The notes beneath the pieces were generated by a model, which was given only the letters and a program-made list of their open reading frames with translations, did not search any database and was not told where the DNA came from. A DNA stretch of 64,000 nt from Pseudomonadales bacterium. Lineage in GTDB: Bacteria; Pseudomonadota; Gammaproteobacteria; Pseudomonadales; Azotimanducaceae. The position numbers and the translations under genes are program-made. The stretch covers positions 1 to 64,000 of the forward strand of contig JAHRVQ010000084.1 of NCBI GenBank assembly GCA_019090615.1. The letters run 5' to 3'. This document shows, in pieces, positions 35,737 to 44,999 of this stretch (position 1 is its first letter; each line of letters opens with the position of its first letter).

Positions 35737-36648
35737 ATGATTTCAGTAGTAATGGTCACCTATCAAACCGGCGCAATTTTATTCAGCGCGATCCGTTCGA
35801 TACTTCAGCAACCGACGTCGATTGAATTAATCGTGGTCGATAACGGTAACCCTGCGACAACAGTAAAAAAACTAATTGAACTCGCTAACAGCTTACCGCG
35901 AGTTAAGGTACTTACCGGCCATGGCAATGTGGGATTTGCAGCAGGTTGTAACCTCGGTGTGAAAGAAGCACGGGCAGAATATTTAGCCCTGATTAATCCA
36001 GACTGTATCACCGACTACAATAGCTTTAATAACTTTCTAGAGGACGCGCAAAACCTCTCCGGTAAATGGTTAATCGGTGCTGACATCCGCAACGCAGATA
36101 AAACAACCCAACAGGGATCACGGCGGGCAATCCTAACCCCCTGGCTGATGACAGTTGAAGCCTTAAAACTGTACCGGCTTGCACCGAGGCATCCCTATTT
36201 TAAACGCTTTAATCAACATCAAACTAAATTACCCAACGCCCTGACCGAGGTCCCGGCAATTAGCGGTGCATATATGATGATGCCGCGAAAAGTATATGAG
36301 GAGATAGGTGGTATGGACGAGTCTTATTTTTTACACGTCGAAGATCTTGATTTTTGTTTACGGCATCATTTATCTGGAGGCAAAACTTATTTTTCACCAC
36401 ACATTAAGGCCACACACCACAAAAGCAGTAGCAGAGTAAGCTGGCTGTTCGTGGAGTACCATAAATCCATCAGTCTATCGCTCTATTTCGAGAAAAATTT
36501 TGATGACTTTTACCCACCAATATTTATGCTCTTTCTCAAGGCGCTTATATTCACACGCCTGGGTTACACTATTTCTGCCTTTCTACTTAGTGCGCCGTTT
36601 CAATGGCTTAAAACCAGGAAAAACAGACATAAGCTAGCCCGTGTCTAA
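35737..36648 (+). CDS. Glycosyltransferase family 2
   Basis: 303 residues. MISVVMVTYQTGAILFSAIRS, ELIVVDNGNP, GNVGFAAGCNLG and ALINPDC (DxD-like region) are the GT-A signature of family 2; MDESYFLHVEDLDFCLRH gives the catalytic-base region. Close to rhamnosyltransferase-like members. A GTG at 35698 is possible, but the ATG at 35737 is preferred because AAGGA lies about ten bases upstream and the domain begins exactly there. Divergent from the PPC-fusion operon; followed after 41 bp by a second GT2. Confidence 0.92.
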   Translation: MISVVMVTYQTGAILFSAIRSILQQPTSIELIVVDNGNPATTVKKLIELANSLPRVKVLTGHGNVGFAAGCNLGVKEARAEYLALINPDCITDYNSFNNFLEDAQNLSGKWLIGADIRNADKTTQQGSRRAILTPWLMTVEALKLYRLAPRHPYFKRFNQHQTKLPNALTEVPAISGAYMMMPRKVYEEIGGMDESYFLHVEDLDFCLRHHLSGGKTYFSPHIKATHHKSSSRVSWLFVEYHKSISLSLYFEKNFDDFYPPIFMLFLKALIFTRLGYTISAFLLSAPFQWLKTRKNRHKLARV

Positions 36649-36689
36649 AGATATAGAGCCGGATAAAAAACATTGAAACTTTTTCCCAT

Positions 36690-37589
36690 ATGAAAATAGC
36701 TGCCATCATAATTACGTTTCATCCAGATGAAACGGTCCTTAGCCAATTACTGGAACGCATCCAGCCACAGGTCGATGAAATCTATATCATCGACAACAGT
36801 GCCACCCCGTTAGCGACAAAGTATATTAACGCCTGTCAATATTATCATCACGATCAAAACAATCCAGGTATTGCCCAGGCGCAAAATAACGGTTTAATCA
36901 GGGCCCTGAATAACTCCATGACACATGCATTATTGTTAGACCAGGACAGCGAACCTGACCAACATATGGTAGCCAAGCTGAGCATCGCCTTTGGATCATC
37001 TACAGCACAAGCAGCACAGAAGGTTGCCGCTGTTGGCCCTATGTACATTGATAAAAATTCTGGACAGCACTCTGCTTTTTTGACCCTTGGTAAATGGAAA
37101 AACCATCTAACGACCTATCACTCTGACAATATTGGCACCCTGGTCAGCACTGATTTTCTCATCGCGTCGGGCTGCCTTATATCCATGAAAGCACTACAGA
37201 ACGTAGGGTTTATGGATGAAACGCTGTTTATTGACTATGTGGACACCGACTGGGGGATTCGTGCTAAAAACCAGGGTTATGCGCTCCTGGGGTTAACTGG
37301 TGCGCTGATGCAACATCGAATGGGCGAGTCGAGCAAACGACTATGGATCGGTCGATGGCGGGAGGCAGCGGTACATAAGTCCTTTCGCTACTATTATATT
37401 TTTCGCAATGCCCTGATTTTATATTCTAAACCTGAATCTGATTTCAAATGGCGCCTGTTTCATATCAAACGCCTGTTGATGTTACTGGTCTTCATCAGTC
37501 TCTGCAAAAATGCCAAAGCCAACATCCGCTATGCCTGCTCAGGTATCAAAGATGCCGTATTAGGCAGGTCAGGTCCAATGCCACCGTAG
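36690..37589 (+). CDS. Glycosyltransferase family 2 (rhamnosyltransferase-like)
   Basis: 299 residues. IAAIIITFHPDETVLSQLL, VDEIYIIDNSA, NNPGIAQAQNNGLIRAL, ALLLDQDSEPD and MDETLFIDYVDTDWGIRAKN give the nucleotide-sugar-binding and catalytic positions of the RfbF/rhamnosyltransferase group. Sugar and acceptor cannot be read from sequence. Ends the plus-strand pair beside the fusion-protein operon, so both sides of 31-37.6 kb probably serve the same glycan. Confidence 0.92.
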   Translation: MKIAAIIITFHPDETVLSQLLERIQPQVDEIYIIDNSATPLATKYINACQYYHHDQNNPGIAQAQNNGLIRALNNSMTHALLLDQDSEPDQHMVAKLSIAFGSSTAQAAQKVAAVGPMYIDKNSGQHSAFLTLGKWKNHLTTYHSDNIGTLVSTDFLIASGCLISMKALQNVGFMDETLFIDYVDTDWGIRAKNQGYALLGLTGALMQHRMGESSKRLWIGRWREAAVHKSFRYYYIFRNALILYSKPESDFKWRLFHIKRLLMLLVFISLCKNAKANIRYACSGIKDAVLGRSGPMPP

Positions 37590-37762
37590 GCATCTATGCA
37601 GCCCGCGTGCAATTAATGTGACCGTATTCCAATTATTTCCACTTCAGGTTTTAAACGCTGGTTTTCAATTGTGATTTTTACTGCTGGCAAACATAATTAC
37701 TTTCTGAAAAATAATTGAATAGGTGCCAGCGCCGCTTTGTTTTTCCGTGATAGAATACCGCC

Positions 37763-38596
37763 ATGCACGGTTTCCTAAAAAAAATGATAACCACATTGAA
37801 CGATCCGGTGGATTATTATCTGCCCCTTGATGATCATGAAATTCACCTCAATCCGCATATAGGGCATCGAATTCAACTTGCCTTCCTCGGCCAGATTCGC
37901 TGTAGTCATTGCGGCCGCGCAAGCAAGAAAAGTTTTTCTCAGGGATATTGTTATCCATGTTTTAAAAAACTTCCCCAATGCGATCTTTGTATGGTTAGTC
38001 CCGAACGCTGTCATTTCGACCAGGGAACATGCCGCGACCCCGAATGGGGGAAGGACGTATGCCACCAGCCACATATTGTTTATCTGGCGAATTCATCAGG
38101 CATTAAAGTCGGGATAACAAAGCTCAACCAGATCCCTACCCGCTGGATAGATCAGGGTGCCATTCAGGCAATGCCTGTCCTAAGAGTAAGTACGCGTCAA
38201 CAATCCGGTTTAGCAGAAGTTATTTTCAAACAGCACGTTGCTGATAAGACCCACTGGCAACGAATGCTCAAAGGGGGAAACCCTGAGCTTGATCTGATTG
38301 CAGTGCGCGACGAAATAATGTGTAAGGTAGCCCCAGAAATTGAAGCCCTGCAACAGCAATTTGGACTACAGGCCATTCAACCGGTGGTAGATCAACGGGT
38401 TCAAGCCATCCACTATCCGGTGCAGCAATTTCCTACCAAAGTTAAGTCGCTGAATTTTGACAAAACACCTGTTATTGAGGGCGTCCTGCTAGGGATAAAA
38501 GGACAATATTTAATCTTCGATAACGGCGTGATTAATCTACGGAAATTTTCATCTTATGAAATAAAATTTGAGCGGATTGCGGCTCAAACCAATTAA
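37763..38596 (+). CDS. DUF2797 family protein
   Basis: 277 residues. The N-terminal half has a cysteine-rich block, CSHCGRASKKS, YCYPCF, CDLCMVSPERC, then HIVYLANSSGIKVGITKLNQIPTRWIDQGA, the DUF2797 core, which has a GIY-YIG-like look (HIVYLA...KVGIT). Cys pairs suggest zinc binding. Function unknown; genes of this family are found near pepN in pseudomonads, and pepN is 8 kb away here. Convergent with the rhomboid gene. Confidence 0.9.
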   Translation: MHGFLKKMITTLNDPVDYYLPLDDHEIHLNPHIGHRIQLAFLGQIRCSHCGRASKKSFSQGYCYPCFKKLPQCDLCMVSPERCHFDQGTCRDPEWGKDVCHQPHIVYLANSSGIKVGITKLNQIPTRWIDQGAIQAMPVLRVSTRQQSGLAEVIFKQHVADKTHWQRMLKGGNPELDLIAVRDEIMCKVAPEIEALQQQFGLQAIQPVVDQRVQAIHYPVQQFPTKVKSLNFDKTPVIEGVLLGIKGQYLIFDNGVINLRKFSSYEIKFERIAAQTN

Positions 38597-38698
38597 AAGA
38601 ACGCCGCCTGGCACCAAACAACCTTTTCATTCAATCGCAAGACAGACGCTATGCCAGAAAACATGCCAGGCTATAAAAACCAGACTAAAAAAAACAAT

Positions 38699-39595
38699 CT
38701 AACGACGCTTTATACCCCCCCACAACAAACCTAAGCCTAATCCCGCAAGCAAACCACCCAAATGTGCACCATTAGCAATATTGCCAATTTTCAACAAATC
38801 AATTAATCCCGTAAATCCTAACCCAAGAATTATTAACATAACAAGATAGACACCTGCCGGCAGTTCAATCCGTTTTGCTGGCATCAATTTGCTCCAGGCC
38901 ATCGAGTATCCCAACAAGCCGTATACCACACCTGACATGCCGCCAAATAAACTTGCGCCATAAATTAAATACTGCAAAATATTGGCAACAATCGAGCTGC
39001 CAAGCACCAGCAACAGCAACAGTAGTACCCCATTCACGCGTTCGATACGTTTACCGATCTCCCAGACCCAAAGCAAATTAAAAACGATATGCAGCCAGCC
39101 AAAGTGCAATAGCATAGGCGTAATCAGCCGCCAATATTGACCGCTATTGAGGGTATAGGTCAGATCGGCAAATTGCGGCCGACCATCTACGATGGTGAAC
39201 TCCAACAGGCTAAAACTTTGTAGCCACGCACCTAATTGACCAATATCTGCGCCGAGGGTAATGGGAAAACAAATTATATTGGCCAAAACAAGCGTCAATG
39301 TGAAAGGCGCACTCAACATTTGCCGCAACCAGTATTTACGGGGCATTGACTTTAACGCAGCCGAATTCAATGCAGCTTCGTTTGAACCGGTTACCGGCGC
39401 TACTTCAAAGCGAATTTCTTCACTGGCAAATCGACGATATAGCGCTTGTACCTCAATTTTATCAACCTCCGAATTCACCCAGACCTGCTGCATCGCGCCG
39501 GTTTCATTAATGCGATGCCAAATATTCGCTTGAAACAGAAATTTTGAAAACAATGTGAGATCGATATAACGATCAATTTCAACAGCAACAATCAT
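38699..39595 (-). CDS. Rhomboid family intramembrane serine protease
   Basis: 298 residues: a cytoplasmic N-terminal domain (1-90, GlpG-like) followed by six membrane helices. The catalytic pair is Ser221 in GGMSGVVYG and His278 in NGAHLGGLLAG; HFGWLHIVFN (164-173) supplies the His and Asn of the oxyanion region, and WRLITPMLLH precedes it. Cleaves membrane proteins within or near the bilayer; substrates unknown. Confidence 0.94.
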   Translation of the reverse strand: MIVAVEIDRYIDLTLFSKFLFQANIWHRINETGAMQQVWVNSEVDKIEVQALYRRFASEEIRFEVAPVTGSNEAALNSAALKSMPRKYWLRQMLSAPFTLTLVLANIICFPITLGADIGQLGAWLQSFSLLEFTIVDGRPQFADLTYTLNSGQYWRLITPMLLHFGWLHIVFNLLWVWEIGKRIERVNGVLLLLLLVLGSSIVANILQYLIYGASLFGGMSGVVYGLLGYSMAWSKLMPAKRIELPAGVYLVMLIILGLGFTGLIDLLKIGNIANGAHLGGLLAGLGLGLLWGGIKRR

Positions 39596-39879
39596 CGGTA
39601 TTGTTTTTCCAGGGCTAATTTCCAGCAGGCCATTTTTATTTCCAGTGATCCATTATGAATTCCGAGCACATCATAACCATCTCCAACCGCTGCCGGTCGC
39701 TGCTAATCGCTAACAGGAGCATACAGCAATTTATCAGAAGGGTTTAATCAAGCTATATCATTCATATAAATATCAACATGCCAAGCTCACCAGAACAAGG
39801 TAAACTGGATATCATCTATCCTGCAGCAACAATTTAGCTTGCTGGCAGAAGCCCATAATTTTATAGGATATTAGTTAAT

Positions 39880-40992
39880 ATGGAAAATGCCGATCATCAG
39901 GTGTTATCCCAACTGACACAGTGGCTAGCAGATGGGCAGTCATGCTGGCTTTGCACCGTGGTCGAAACCTGGGGCTCATCACCCCGGCCAGTTGGCTCAA
40001 TGCTCAGTTGCAACAGCCAGGGGCATATCGCAGGTTCGCTATCAGGCGGGTGCGTAGAAGAAGACCTACTTGAAAAATTACATAATGGCGAATTGGCCCA
40101 AACCACCCCAGAGCTACTCATTTATGGCAAGGATCAGGAAGAATCAGACCGATTTGGCCTACCTTGTGGCGGCCAACTGCATATTGTTATCGAACCATTG
40201 TCAGGTATCAGCCAACTCGACGCACTAAAAACTATTGTTCAGCATCTTGAACAAAGACAGTGCATCGAACGCCAACTCGATATTCGCAGCGGGCAATTCA
40301 AAATTACAGCAAAAGATCGATTCAAGCATTTGCAGTTTAAGCCTCAAATTAACGCTGACAGCAACGATAGTATCCAGCCCATTAACAACCAACAGCACAA
40401 CCAACAGAACAACCAACAAAATAACAAACTAAAAGACAAATCGGCAGATAACCAGCCCACTATGGTGCATACCTATGGACCCCGTTATCAGCTATTTCTA
40501 ATTGGTGCAGGCCAGGTATCCATTTATCTGGCTCAAATTGCGCGCACTCTGGATTATCAGGTTCTGGTCTGTGATCCGCGCCCGGAAATGATTGAACAAT
40601 GGCCTATAACTGGCGTCCAACTAGTAAACTCAATGCCCGATGATGCCATTATAAAATACGCAGACGACCGCTTCTCAGCCATCATCGCCCTGACCCACGA
40701 TCCCCGCATTGACGATATGGGTTTAATGGAAGCATTAAAAACAGACGCTTTTTTTATCGGCGCAATGGGTTCAAGCCGTACTTCAGCAAAACGTAAGGAA
40801 AGGTTATTACAACTGGATTTAAGTGAAACTGAGGTAAATAAGTTACATGCACCGGTCGGCTTATCTATAGGGAGTAAAACACCCGCTGAAATAGCCATTG
40901 CAATTCTGGCGCAGCTAACCGCTTTGCGCAGTGAAGCGGCGAAAAAGGAACTTGCTAATAGCACAGCTGGTCAAGTTAATCAGATAGCTTAG
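39880..40992 (+). CDS. XdhC/CoxI family protein
   Basis: 370 residues. The N-terminal CoxI segment (VVETWGSSPRPVGSML, GSLSGGCVEEDLLE) and the C-terminal Rossmann XdhC domain (LFLIGAGQVSIYLAQIARTL, VCDPRPEM, ALTHDPRIDDMG, IGAMGSSRTSAKRKERL) are clear. XdhC proteins deliver or sulfurate molybdenum cofactor for xanthine dehydrogenase-type enzymes. Between them lies an Asn/Gln-rich linker (about 165-190) built from short repeats of AACCAACAG type. No molybdenum hydroxylase gene is in the window. Followed after 22 bp by the MocA-like gene. Confidence 0.93.
   Translation: MENADHQVLSQLTQWLADGQSCWLCTVVETWGSSPRPVGSMLSCNSQGHIAGSLSGGCVEEDLLEKLHNGELAQTTPELLIYGKDQEESDRFGLPCGGQLHIVIEPLSGISQLDALKTIVQHLEQRQCIERQLDIRSGQFKITAKDRFKHLQFKPQINADSNDSIQPINNQQHNQQNNQQNNKLKDKSADNQPTMVHTYGPRYQLFLIGAGQVSIYLAQIARTLDYQVLVCDPRPEMIEQWPITGVQLVNSMPDDAIIKYADDRFSAIIALTHDPRIDDMGLMEALKTDAFFIGAMGSSRTSAKRKERLLQLDLSETEVNKLHAPVGLSIGSKTPAEIAIAILAQLTALRSEAAKKELANSTAGQVNQIA
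40384..40430 (+). repeat. In-frame 12-bp-like repeats in the XdhC linker
   Basis: AACCAACAGCAC, AACCAACAGAAC, AACCAACAAAAT and related units encode NQQHNQQNNQQNN between the CoxI and XdhC domains. Confidence 0.8.
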
Positions 40993-41014
40993 CGCTTAGC
41001 TCCAGGGATATAAA

Positions 41015-41629
41015 ATGATAGATGCTATCATGCTTGCTGCCGGCAACAGCAAACGCTTCGGCAGAGATAAAAGAAGAGCAGTACTTGCCTCCGGAGAAAG
41101 TGTACTGCTTAGTTCTATAAACAATGTCATTGATGAGGTAGAGCAGCTGCTGGTTGTACTTAGATCAGATGATGCTGAATATGCGACGCAACTCAAACAT
41201 CTTGTTAACAATCCTGGGCTCAGCTTTTTATGCGCCCCTGACTCAGCCAAAGGTATTGGTCACAGCCTTGCCAACGCAATTCACACAATAAGTCAGCGGA
41301 AAACAGGCCTCTGCCAGGCTGCATTTATATTTCTTGCTGACATGCCTTACGTAAACAGAACAACCATTCAATCGATGCGCTCAGAGTACACCGCAAGACA
41401 GTCTAACAAACCCATAATACTGCCTTCAATGGCAGGTAAAACTGGGCACCCAGTGCTGTTTTCACAGTCGTATTTTAACCAACTGAAAAACCTTAGCGGA
41501 GACCAGGGCGCTCGTCGCATCGTAAACGCGCATCCAGAACAGGTTTTTCGAGTGGATGTGATTGACCCAGGTATTTTTTTAGATATTGATCGACCGGCTG
41601 ATATAGCGCTTATGCCCCCAGCCGACTAG
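41015..41629 (+). CDS. Nucleotidyltransferase, MocA/MobA-like
   Basis: 204 residues. MLAAGNSKRFGRDKRRAVL is the nucleotide-binding loop of molybdenum cofactor cytidylyl/guanylyl transferases, and IFLADMPYVNRTTI carries the metal-binding aspartate; LPSMAGKTGHPVLF and GDQGARRIV also fit. With the XdhC partner just upstream, molybdopterin cytosine dinucleotide synthesis (MocA type) is the most likely role; MobA or an NTP-sugar transferase cannot be excluded. Overlaps the convergent nadK by 20 bp. Confidence 0.88.
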   Translation: MIDAIMLAAGNSKRFGRDKRRAVLASGESVLLSSINNVIDEVEQLLVVLRSDDAEYATQLKHLVNNPGLSFLCAPDSAKGIGHSLANAIHTISQRKTGLCQAAFIFLADMPYVNRTTIQSMRSEYTARQSNKPIILPSMAGKTGHPVLFSQSYFNQLKNLSGDQGARRIVNAHPEQVFRVDVIDPGIFLDIDRPADIALMPPAD

Positions 41630-42488
41630 CCCAATCTAACTTGCTACGACATACCTCGTAAAAACTGTGCCCGGGTGGATGTACTAATTTTAGCCTGGCT
41701 GCTTTTTTCTTTACGCATATGGATTCCCCTGGAGCAATTTCAAATTCCAGCTGGGAGTCAAAACTGATCATTGCATTCATGCCCATATGGGAACCAATAA
41801 CAATTTTAATTTCGGAATCCCCAGGTACCACTAAGGGTCGGCTATTCAATTGATGAGGAAACATCGGCACCAGTACTATGGCATCCAGGCTAGGGTGCAT
41901 AATCGGCCCACCGGCAGATAATGCATAAGCTGTGGAACCTGTCGGTGACGAAATAATCAGACCATCGGAATATTGTTTGTAAACAAAAATGTCATCAATA
42001 TAGAGATTAAACTCCAGCATTCTGGAAGACTTCGCTGTGCTGATCAGCACTTCATTAAGCGCACAGGGCAGTGCTTTTTGTCCTTCAACAGAAACTTCGC
42101 CTTCAAGCAAAAAATGCTCCTCAGTAGCAAAATTACCTTCAAGTACATCACCAACACTTTTTTCAATCGCAGTGGGTGAAACATCCGCCAGAAACCCCAG
42201 CCGGCCTCTATTGATACCGAGTATCGGCACCCCAAAAGCCGCGAAAGTACGCGCCGCACCCAAAATATTGCCGTCACCGCCAACAGCAATTACAAGATCA
42301 CATTTGTCGCCCATTTCCGCTTGCTTATAGCCTGTAGCGCTAGAGTCCTTTAAAAGGTCTTTTGCCGTATCTTCAAGCAGAACATTTTTATTATGGCTTT
42401 GCAAAAAGTGTCGCACGCGACGTAAAGATTCAACCACAGAATCATTACCCATCCGCGCGACTAACCCTATATTGTTAAATTCAGTCAT
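41610..42488 (-). CDS. nadK: NAD kinase
   Basis: Phosphorylates NAD to NADP. 292 residues, same length as E. coli NadK. GGDGNILGAARTF (ATP/inorganic phosphate site), GINRGRLGFLAD, FYKQY-like region, SDGLIISSPTGSTAYALSAGGP and PRPLVV-type segment RPLVVPGDSEI are all intact. Its last 20 bases overlap the convergent MocA-like gene. Confidence 0.97.
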   Translation of the reverse strand: MTEFNNIGLVARMGNDSVVESLRRVRHFLQSHNKNVLLEDTAKDLLKDSSATGYKQAEMGDKCDLVIAVGGDGNILGAARTFAAFGVPILGINRGRLGFLADVSPTAIEKSVGDVLEGNFATEEHFLLEGEVSVEGQKALPCALNEVLISTAKSSRMLEFNLYIDDIFVYKQYSDGLIISSPTGSTAYALSAGGPIMHPSLDAIVLVPMFPHQLNSRPLVVPGDSEIKIVIGSHMGMNAMISFDSQLEFEIAPGESICVKKKAARLKLVHPPGHSFYEVCRSKLDWASRLGA

Positions 42489-42776
42489 CTATAAGCTACT
42501 GGAAAATACAAACATGCATTTAAAGCTAGAACCGAGCACGATTCAACGATGAAATTCACCATTATCCCCTCTGCCTTCAAGTCACTCTAGCCTGGGCACT
42601 GCTTTTCCGGTCTAGTTGCTCCTTTTTGAATATTGCACCACACTTAAACAGAACCCTATAGTAGCTATTCAGGATATCGTATATTCGATATTCGAATGAG
42701 CAGGCCCTTGATATTCGACGAAAAAAAGCCAAACTAGCCATCTAAACACCCCAATAGAAGAAACAGAGAGCAGGTT
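42489..42776. other. Divergent intergenic region nadK/cysE
   Basis: 288 bp. Three copies of an ATATTCGA-like octamer occur within about 50 bp (42678-42720), partly as inverted GATATTCGAA. Could be an operator for either gene or another micro-duplication; no protein can be named from the sequence. Otherwise nothing seen. Confidence 0.4.
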
Positions 42777-43619
42777 ATGAATTCTTCGATCAATAAACGC
42801 TATGCCACTGAACTCGCTGAAGAATCCAACATTGCCGAAATCGCTGCTGCCGGTTCACTATGGCAAGCTATGCGCAAAGAAGTCCGTGCACGTGCAGAAT
42901 TTGAACCCATTATGGCTACTTTTTTTCAGGCAACGGTTTTAAATCACGACACCCTGGAAGGCTCACTGAGTTTTCTGTTAGCCAATAAGCTGGGCAACTC
43001 AGTAGTATCAGCGATGGCCATCAGAGAGATAATCCAGGAAGCTTTCGCTGCCGAGGCTTCAATTACTCGCGCTGCTGAAATCGACATAAAAGCCACTCGT
43101 GAGCGAGACCCTGCCTGCAACAGTTATTCAACCCCGTTTTTATTCTACAAGGGGTTTCAGGCCCTGCAAATACATAGAATTGCCCATTGGCTATGGCACC
43201 AGGAACGCCATTCACTGGCTTTTTATCTACAAAACCAGGTCAGCACAATTTTTGGCGTAGACTTACATCCAGCAGCAAAAATCGGCTGCGGCGTTATGTT
43301 TGACCACGCCAGCGGTCTAGTCATTGGCGAGACCGCTATTATTGAAGACGACGTTTCGATACTGCATGGTGTTACCCTGGGTGGAACCGGCAAAGAATCT
43401 GGAGACCGTCACCCAAAAGTCCGTAAAGGCGTACTAATTGGTGCTGGCGCCTCGATAATCGGCAATCTTGAGATTGGCGAGGGAGCAAAAATAGGCGCAG
43501 GTAGTGTGGTCATGAAAGCAGTCCCTGCGCATGTCACAGTAGCCGGTGTACCCGCCAAAATTGTTGGCAAACCCGACTGCCCATTCCCTTCCTGCGATAT
43601 GAAGCAAAACCTGGATTAA
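42777..43619 (+). CDS. cysE: Serine O-acetyltransferase
   Basis: Makes O-acetylserine for cysteine synthesis. 280 residues: N-terminal helical domain (1-150) and C-terminal left-handed beta-helix with hexapeptide repeats (DVSILHGVTLGGTGKESGDR, GVLIGAGASIIGNLEIGEGA, GAGSVVMKAVPAHVTVAGVP). DHASGLVIGE carries the active-site His-Asp region. Length fits CysE of E. coli (273). Upstream AGAGAGCAGG is a possible ribosome-binding stretch. Confidence 0.97.
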   Translation: MNSSINKRYATELAEESNIAEIAAAGSLWQAMRKEVRARAEFEPIMATFFQATVLNHDTLEGSLSFLLANKLGNSVVSAMAIREIIQEAFAAEASITRAAEIDIKATRERDPACNSYSTPFLFYKGFQALQIHRIAHWLWHQERHSLAFYLQNQVSTIFGVDLHPAAKIGCGVMFDHASGLVIGETAIIEDDVSILHGVTLGGTGKESGDRHPKVRKGVLIGAGASIIGNLEIGEGAKIGAGSVVMKAVPAHVTVAGVPAKIVGKPDCPFPSCDMKQNLD

Positions 43620-43719
43620 CAGCCCAAATAAATAAGGATAAAGCTAACCTTTATAAAGCTCAAAGGGCCTAAAAAGTCGTCATGTCGCCATGATTAGCGC
43701 CTAATTACCTTAGCACCGA

Positions 43720-44769
43720 CTAAAAGTCAAAGCCACGGCGCCCCTGCATCCCACCGGTGTGTATTGCCACCACTGAAGCATTGCTCTGGAGATCACCAGC
43801 AAGCAGCATCTGCACCAGGCCATATACCATTTTTGCAGTATAAACAGGATCAAGACTTATACCATTCTGATCTTCGAATTCCAGAATAAAGCGCTTTAAA
43901 TAGTCTGGTGTTTTAGCATAACCACCGCAATGATAGCCATGCTCAATTTTCCAGTTAGGTTGCTGTATGTTCATCTGCGCCTCGCGCCCAGAAAGGCCCG
44001 CCAGCATTTGACCAACCCGCGCATCCAGATACTGCGCTTTTTTTAATACGCATATACCTAGCACACTTTTGCCCTCTGCCAGTGCAGCTGAGACACCCGC
44101 CAGAGTACCACCAGTCCCCACTGGCAAACAAATCAGGTCATAAGCCTGGTTTTCGCTGTCATTGATTGGCTGAGCAGCAATATGTCGGTCGAGTTCAGTC
44201 ACAATTTCCACACATCCTTTAACCGCAAGTTGATTGGTCCCGCCCTCTGGCAAACAATAAAAACCACCCGCACCGGCCCCAACCAAGTCCTCCCCCAATA
44301 CACCAGCAAACACGGAAGAGCCTTCAACTGTTCTATATAAAGAGCCCTCAGCGGATAAAGAGCCTTCAGCTGTTCTATATAAAGAGCCCTCAGCGGTTCT
44401 TAATAAAGAGCCCGCAGCGAAATCATCGGTTAACTGACGATACATTGATCGAGATACAAACCTTAATGTCATGCCAAAATTCTCAGCATCAACCAGCATT
44501 GATGACAATACTGCAGGGCGCTCGCCGCGGATAATACCAATGGTGGTTAGCTTTTGTTGCGCGCCCAGCTGTGCCAAAGCATGAATATGATTGGACCACG
44601 CGCCACCAAAACTGACAACGGTATTCACCCCAAGAGCTCGCGCCTGGGCCAGATTAGAAGTAAGTTTGAAATGTTTATTACCCCCCGGATACAGCTTTTC
44701 AAGTTCAAATAGCCGAAAACACCTGCCTTGATAAGTGACTTGCCGCAATGCTGAACTTTTATTAATCAT
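43720..44769 (-). CDS. ACC deaminase/D-cysteine desulfhydrase-like PLP enzyme with repeat insertion
   Basis: Fold-type II PLP enzyme of the 1-aminocyclopropane-1-carboxylate deaminase/D-cysteine desulfhydrase family; 349 residues from the ATG at 44769 (a GTG at 44802 lies within a duplicated stretch). GGNKHFKL carries the PLP-binding Lys32; SFGGAWSNHIHALA, PEGGTNQLAVKG, LPVGTGGTLAGVS and HTGGMQGRRGF fit the cofactor site. At about residues 118-153 an insertion AAGSLLRTAEGSLYRTAEGS and onward, made of an AEGSLYRT octapeptide, replaces an ordinary surface turn; it is encoded by the repeat family also seen next to topA. Adjacent and convergent to cysE, so a role in sulfur amino-acid metabolism is plausible. 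Confidence 0.9.
   Translation of the reverse strand: MINKSSALRQVTYQGRCFRLFELEKLYPGGNKHFKLTSNLAQARALGVNTVVSFGGAWSNHIHALAQLGAQQKLTTIGIIRGERPAVLSSMLVDAENFGMTLRFVSRSMYRQLTDDFAAGSLLRTAEGSLYRTAEGSLSAEGSLYRTVEGSSVFAGVLGEDLVGAGAGGFYCLPEGGTNQLAVKGCVEIVTELDRHIAAQPINDSENQAYDLICLPVGTGGTLAGVSAALAEGKSVLGICVLKKAQYLDARVGQMLAGLSGREAQMNIQQPNWKIEHGYHCGGYAKTPDYLKRFILEFEDQNGISLDPVYTAKMVYGLVQMLLAGDLQSNASVVAIHTGGMQGRRGFDF
44315..44419 (+). repeat. In-frame copies of the TATAAAGAGCCCTCAGCG repeat in the PLP gene
   Basis: Five copies of a 21-24-bp unit with core AAAGAGCCCTCAGCG. On the coding strand the 24-bp form encodes AEGSLYRT. The core TATAAAGAGCCCTCAGCGG is identical to part of the units at 1-46. In the gene the unit length has become 24 bp where needed for frame, versus 23 bp at the topA site. 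Confidence 0.92.
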
Positions 44770-44999
44770 ACTCACATTAATAATACTCACCTTTAATAAC
44801 ACTCAAAATACTGGTACTAACCTTTACCTATTCACTCTCCCTCTACATTTTTCCATAGCACCTTGCCATAGCAGCAGAATATTTCGCCAAGCGAGCGAAC
44901 TGACCTTTGACGCTTTAAGCAAAGCCATTCATAGCTTCTTATGCAGCTGGTGGTGTCAATAGCATCGTGTTCATCTAAAAGTACAGTTATAATACCGCC

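Noticed and set aside
38606-38674. Inverted repeat GCCTGGCA / TGCCAGGC between the DUF2797 and rhomboid genes
   Set aside because: The arms are about 50 bp apart with no supporting stem or T-run; too weak to call a terminator.
44767-44802. GTG at 44802 as start of the PLP enzyme
   Set aside because: The extra 11 residues come from a small direct duplication of the start region; the ATG at 44769 fits the family length better.
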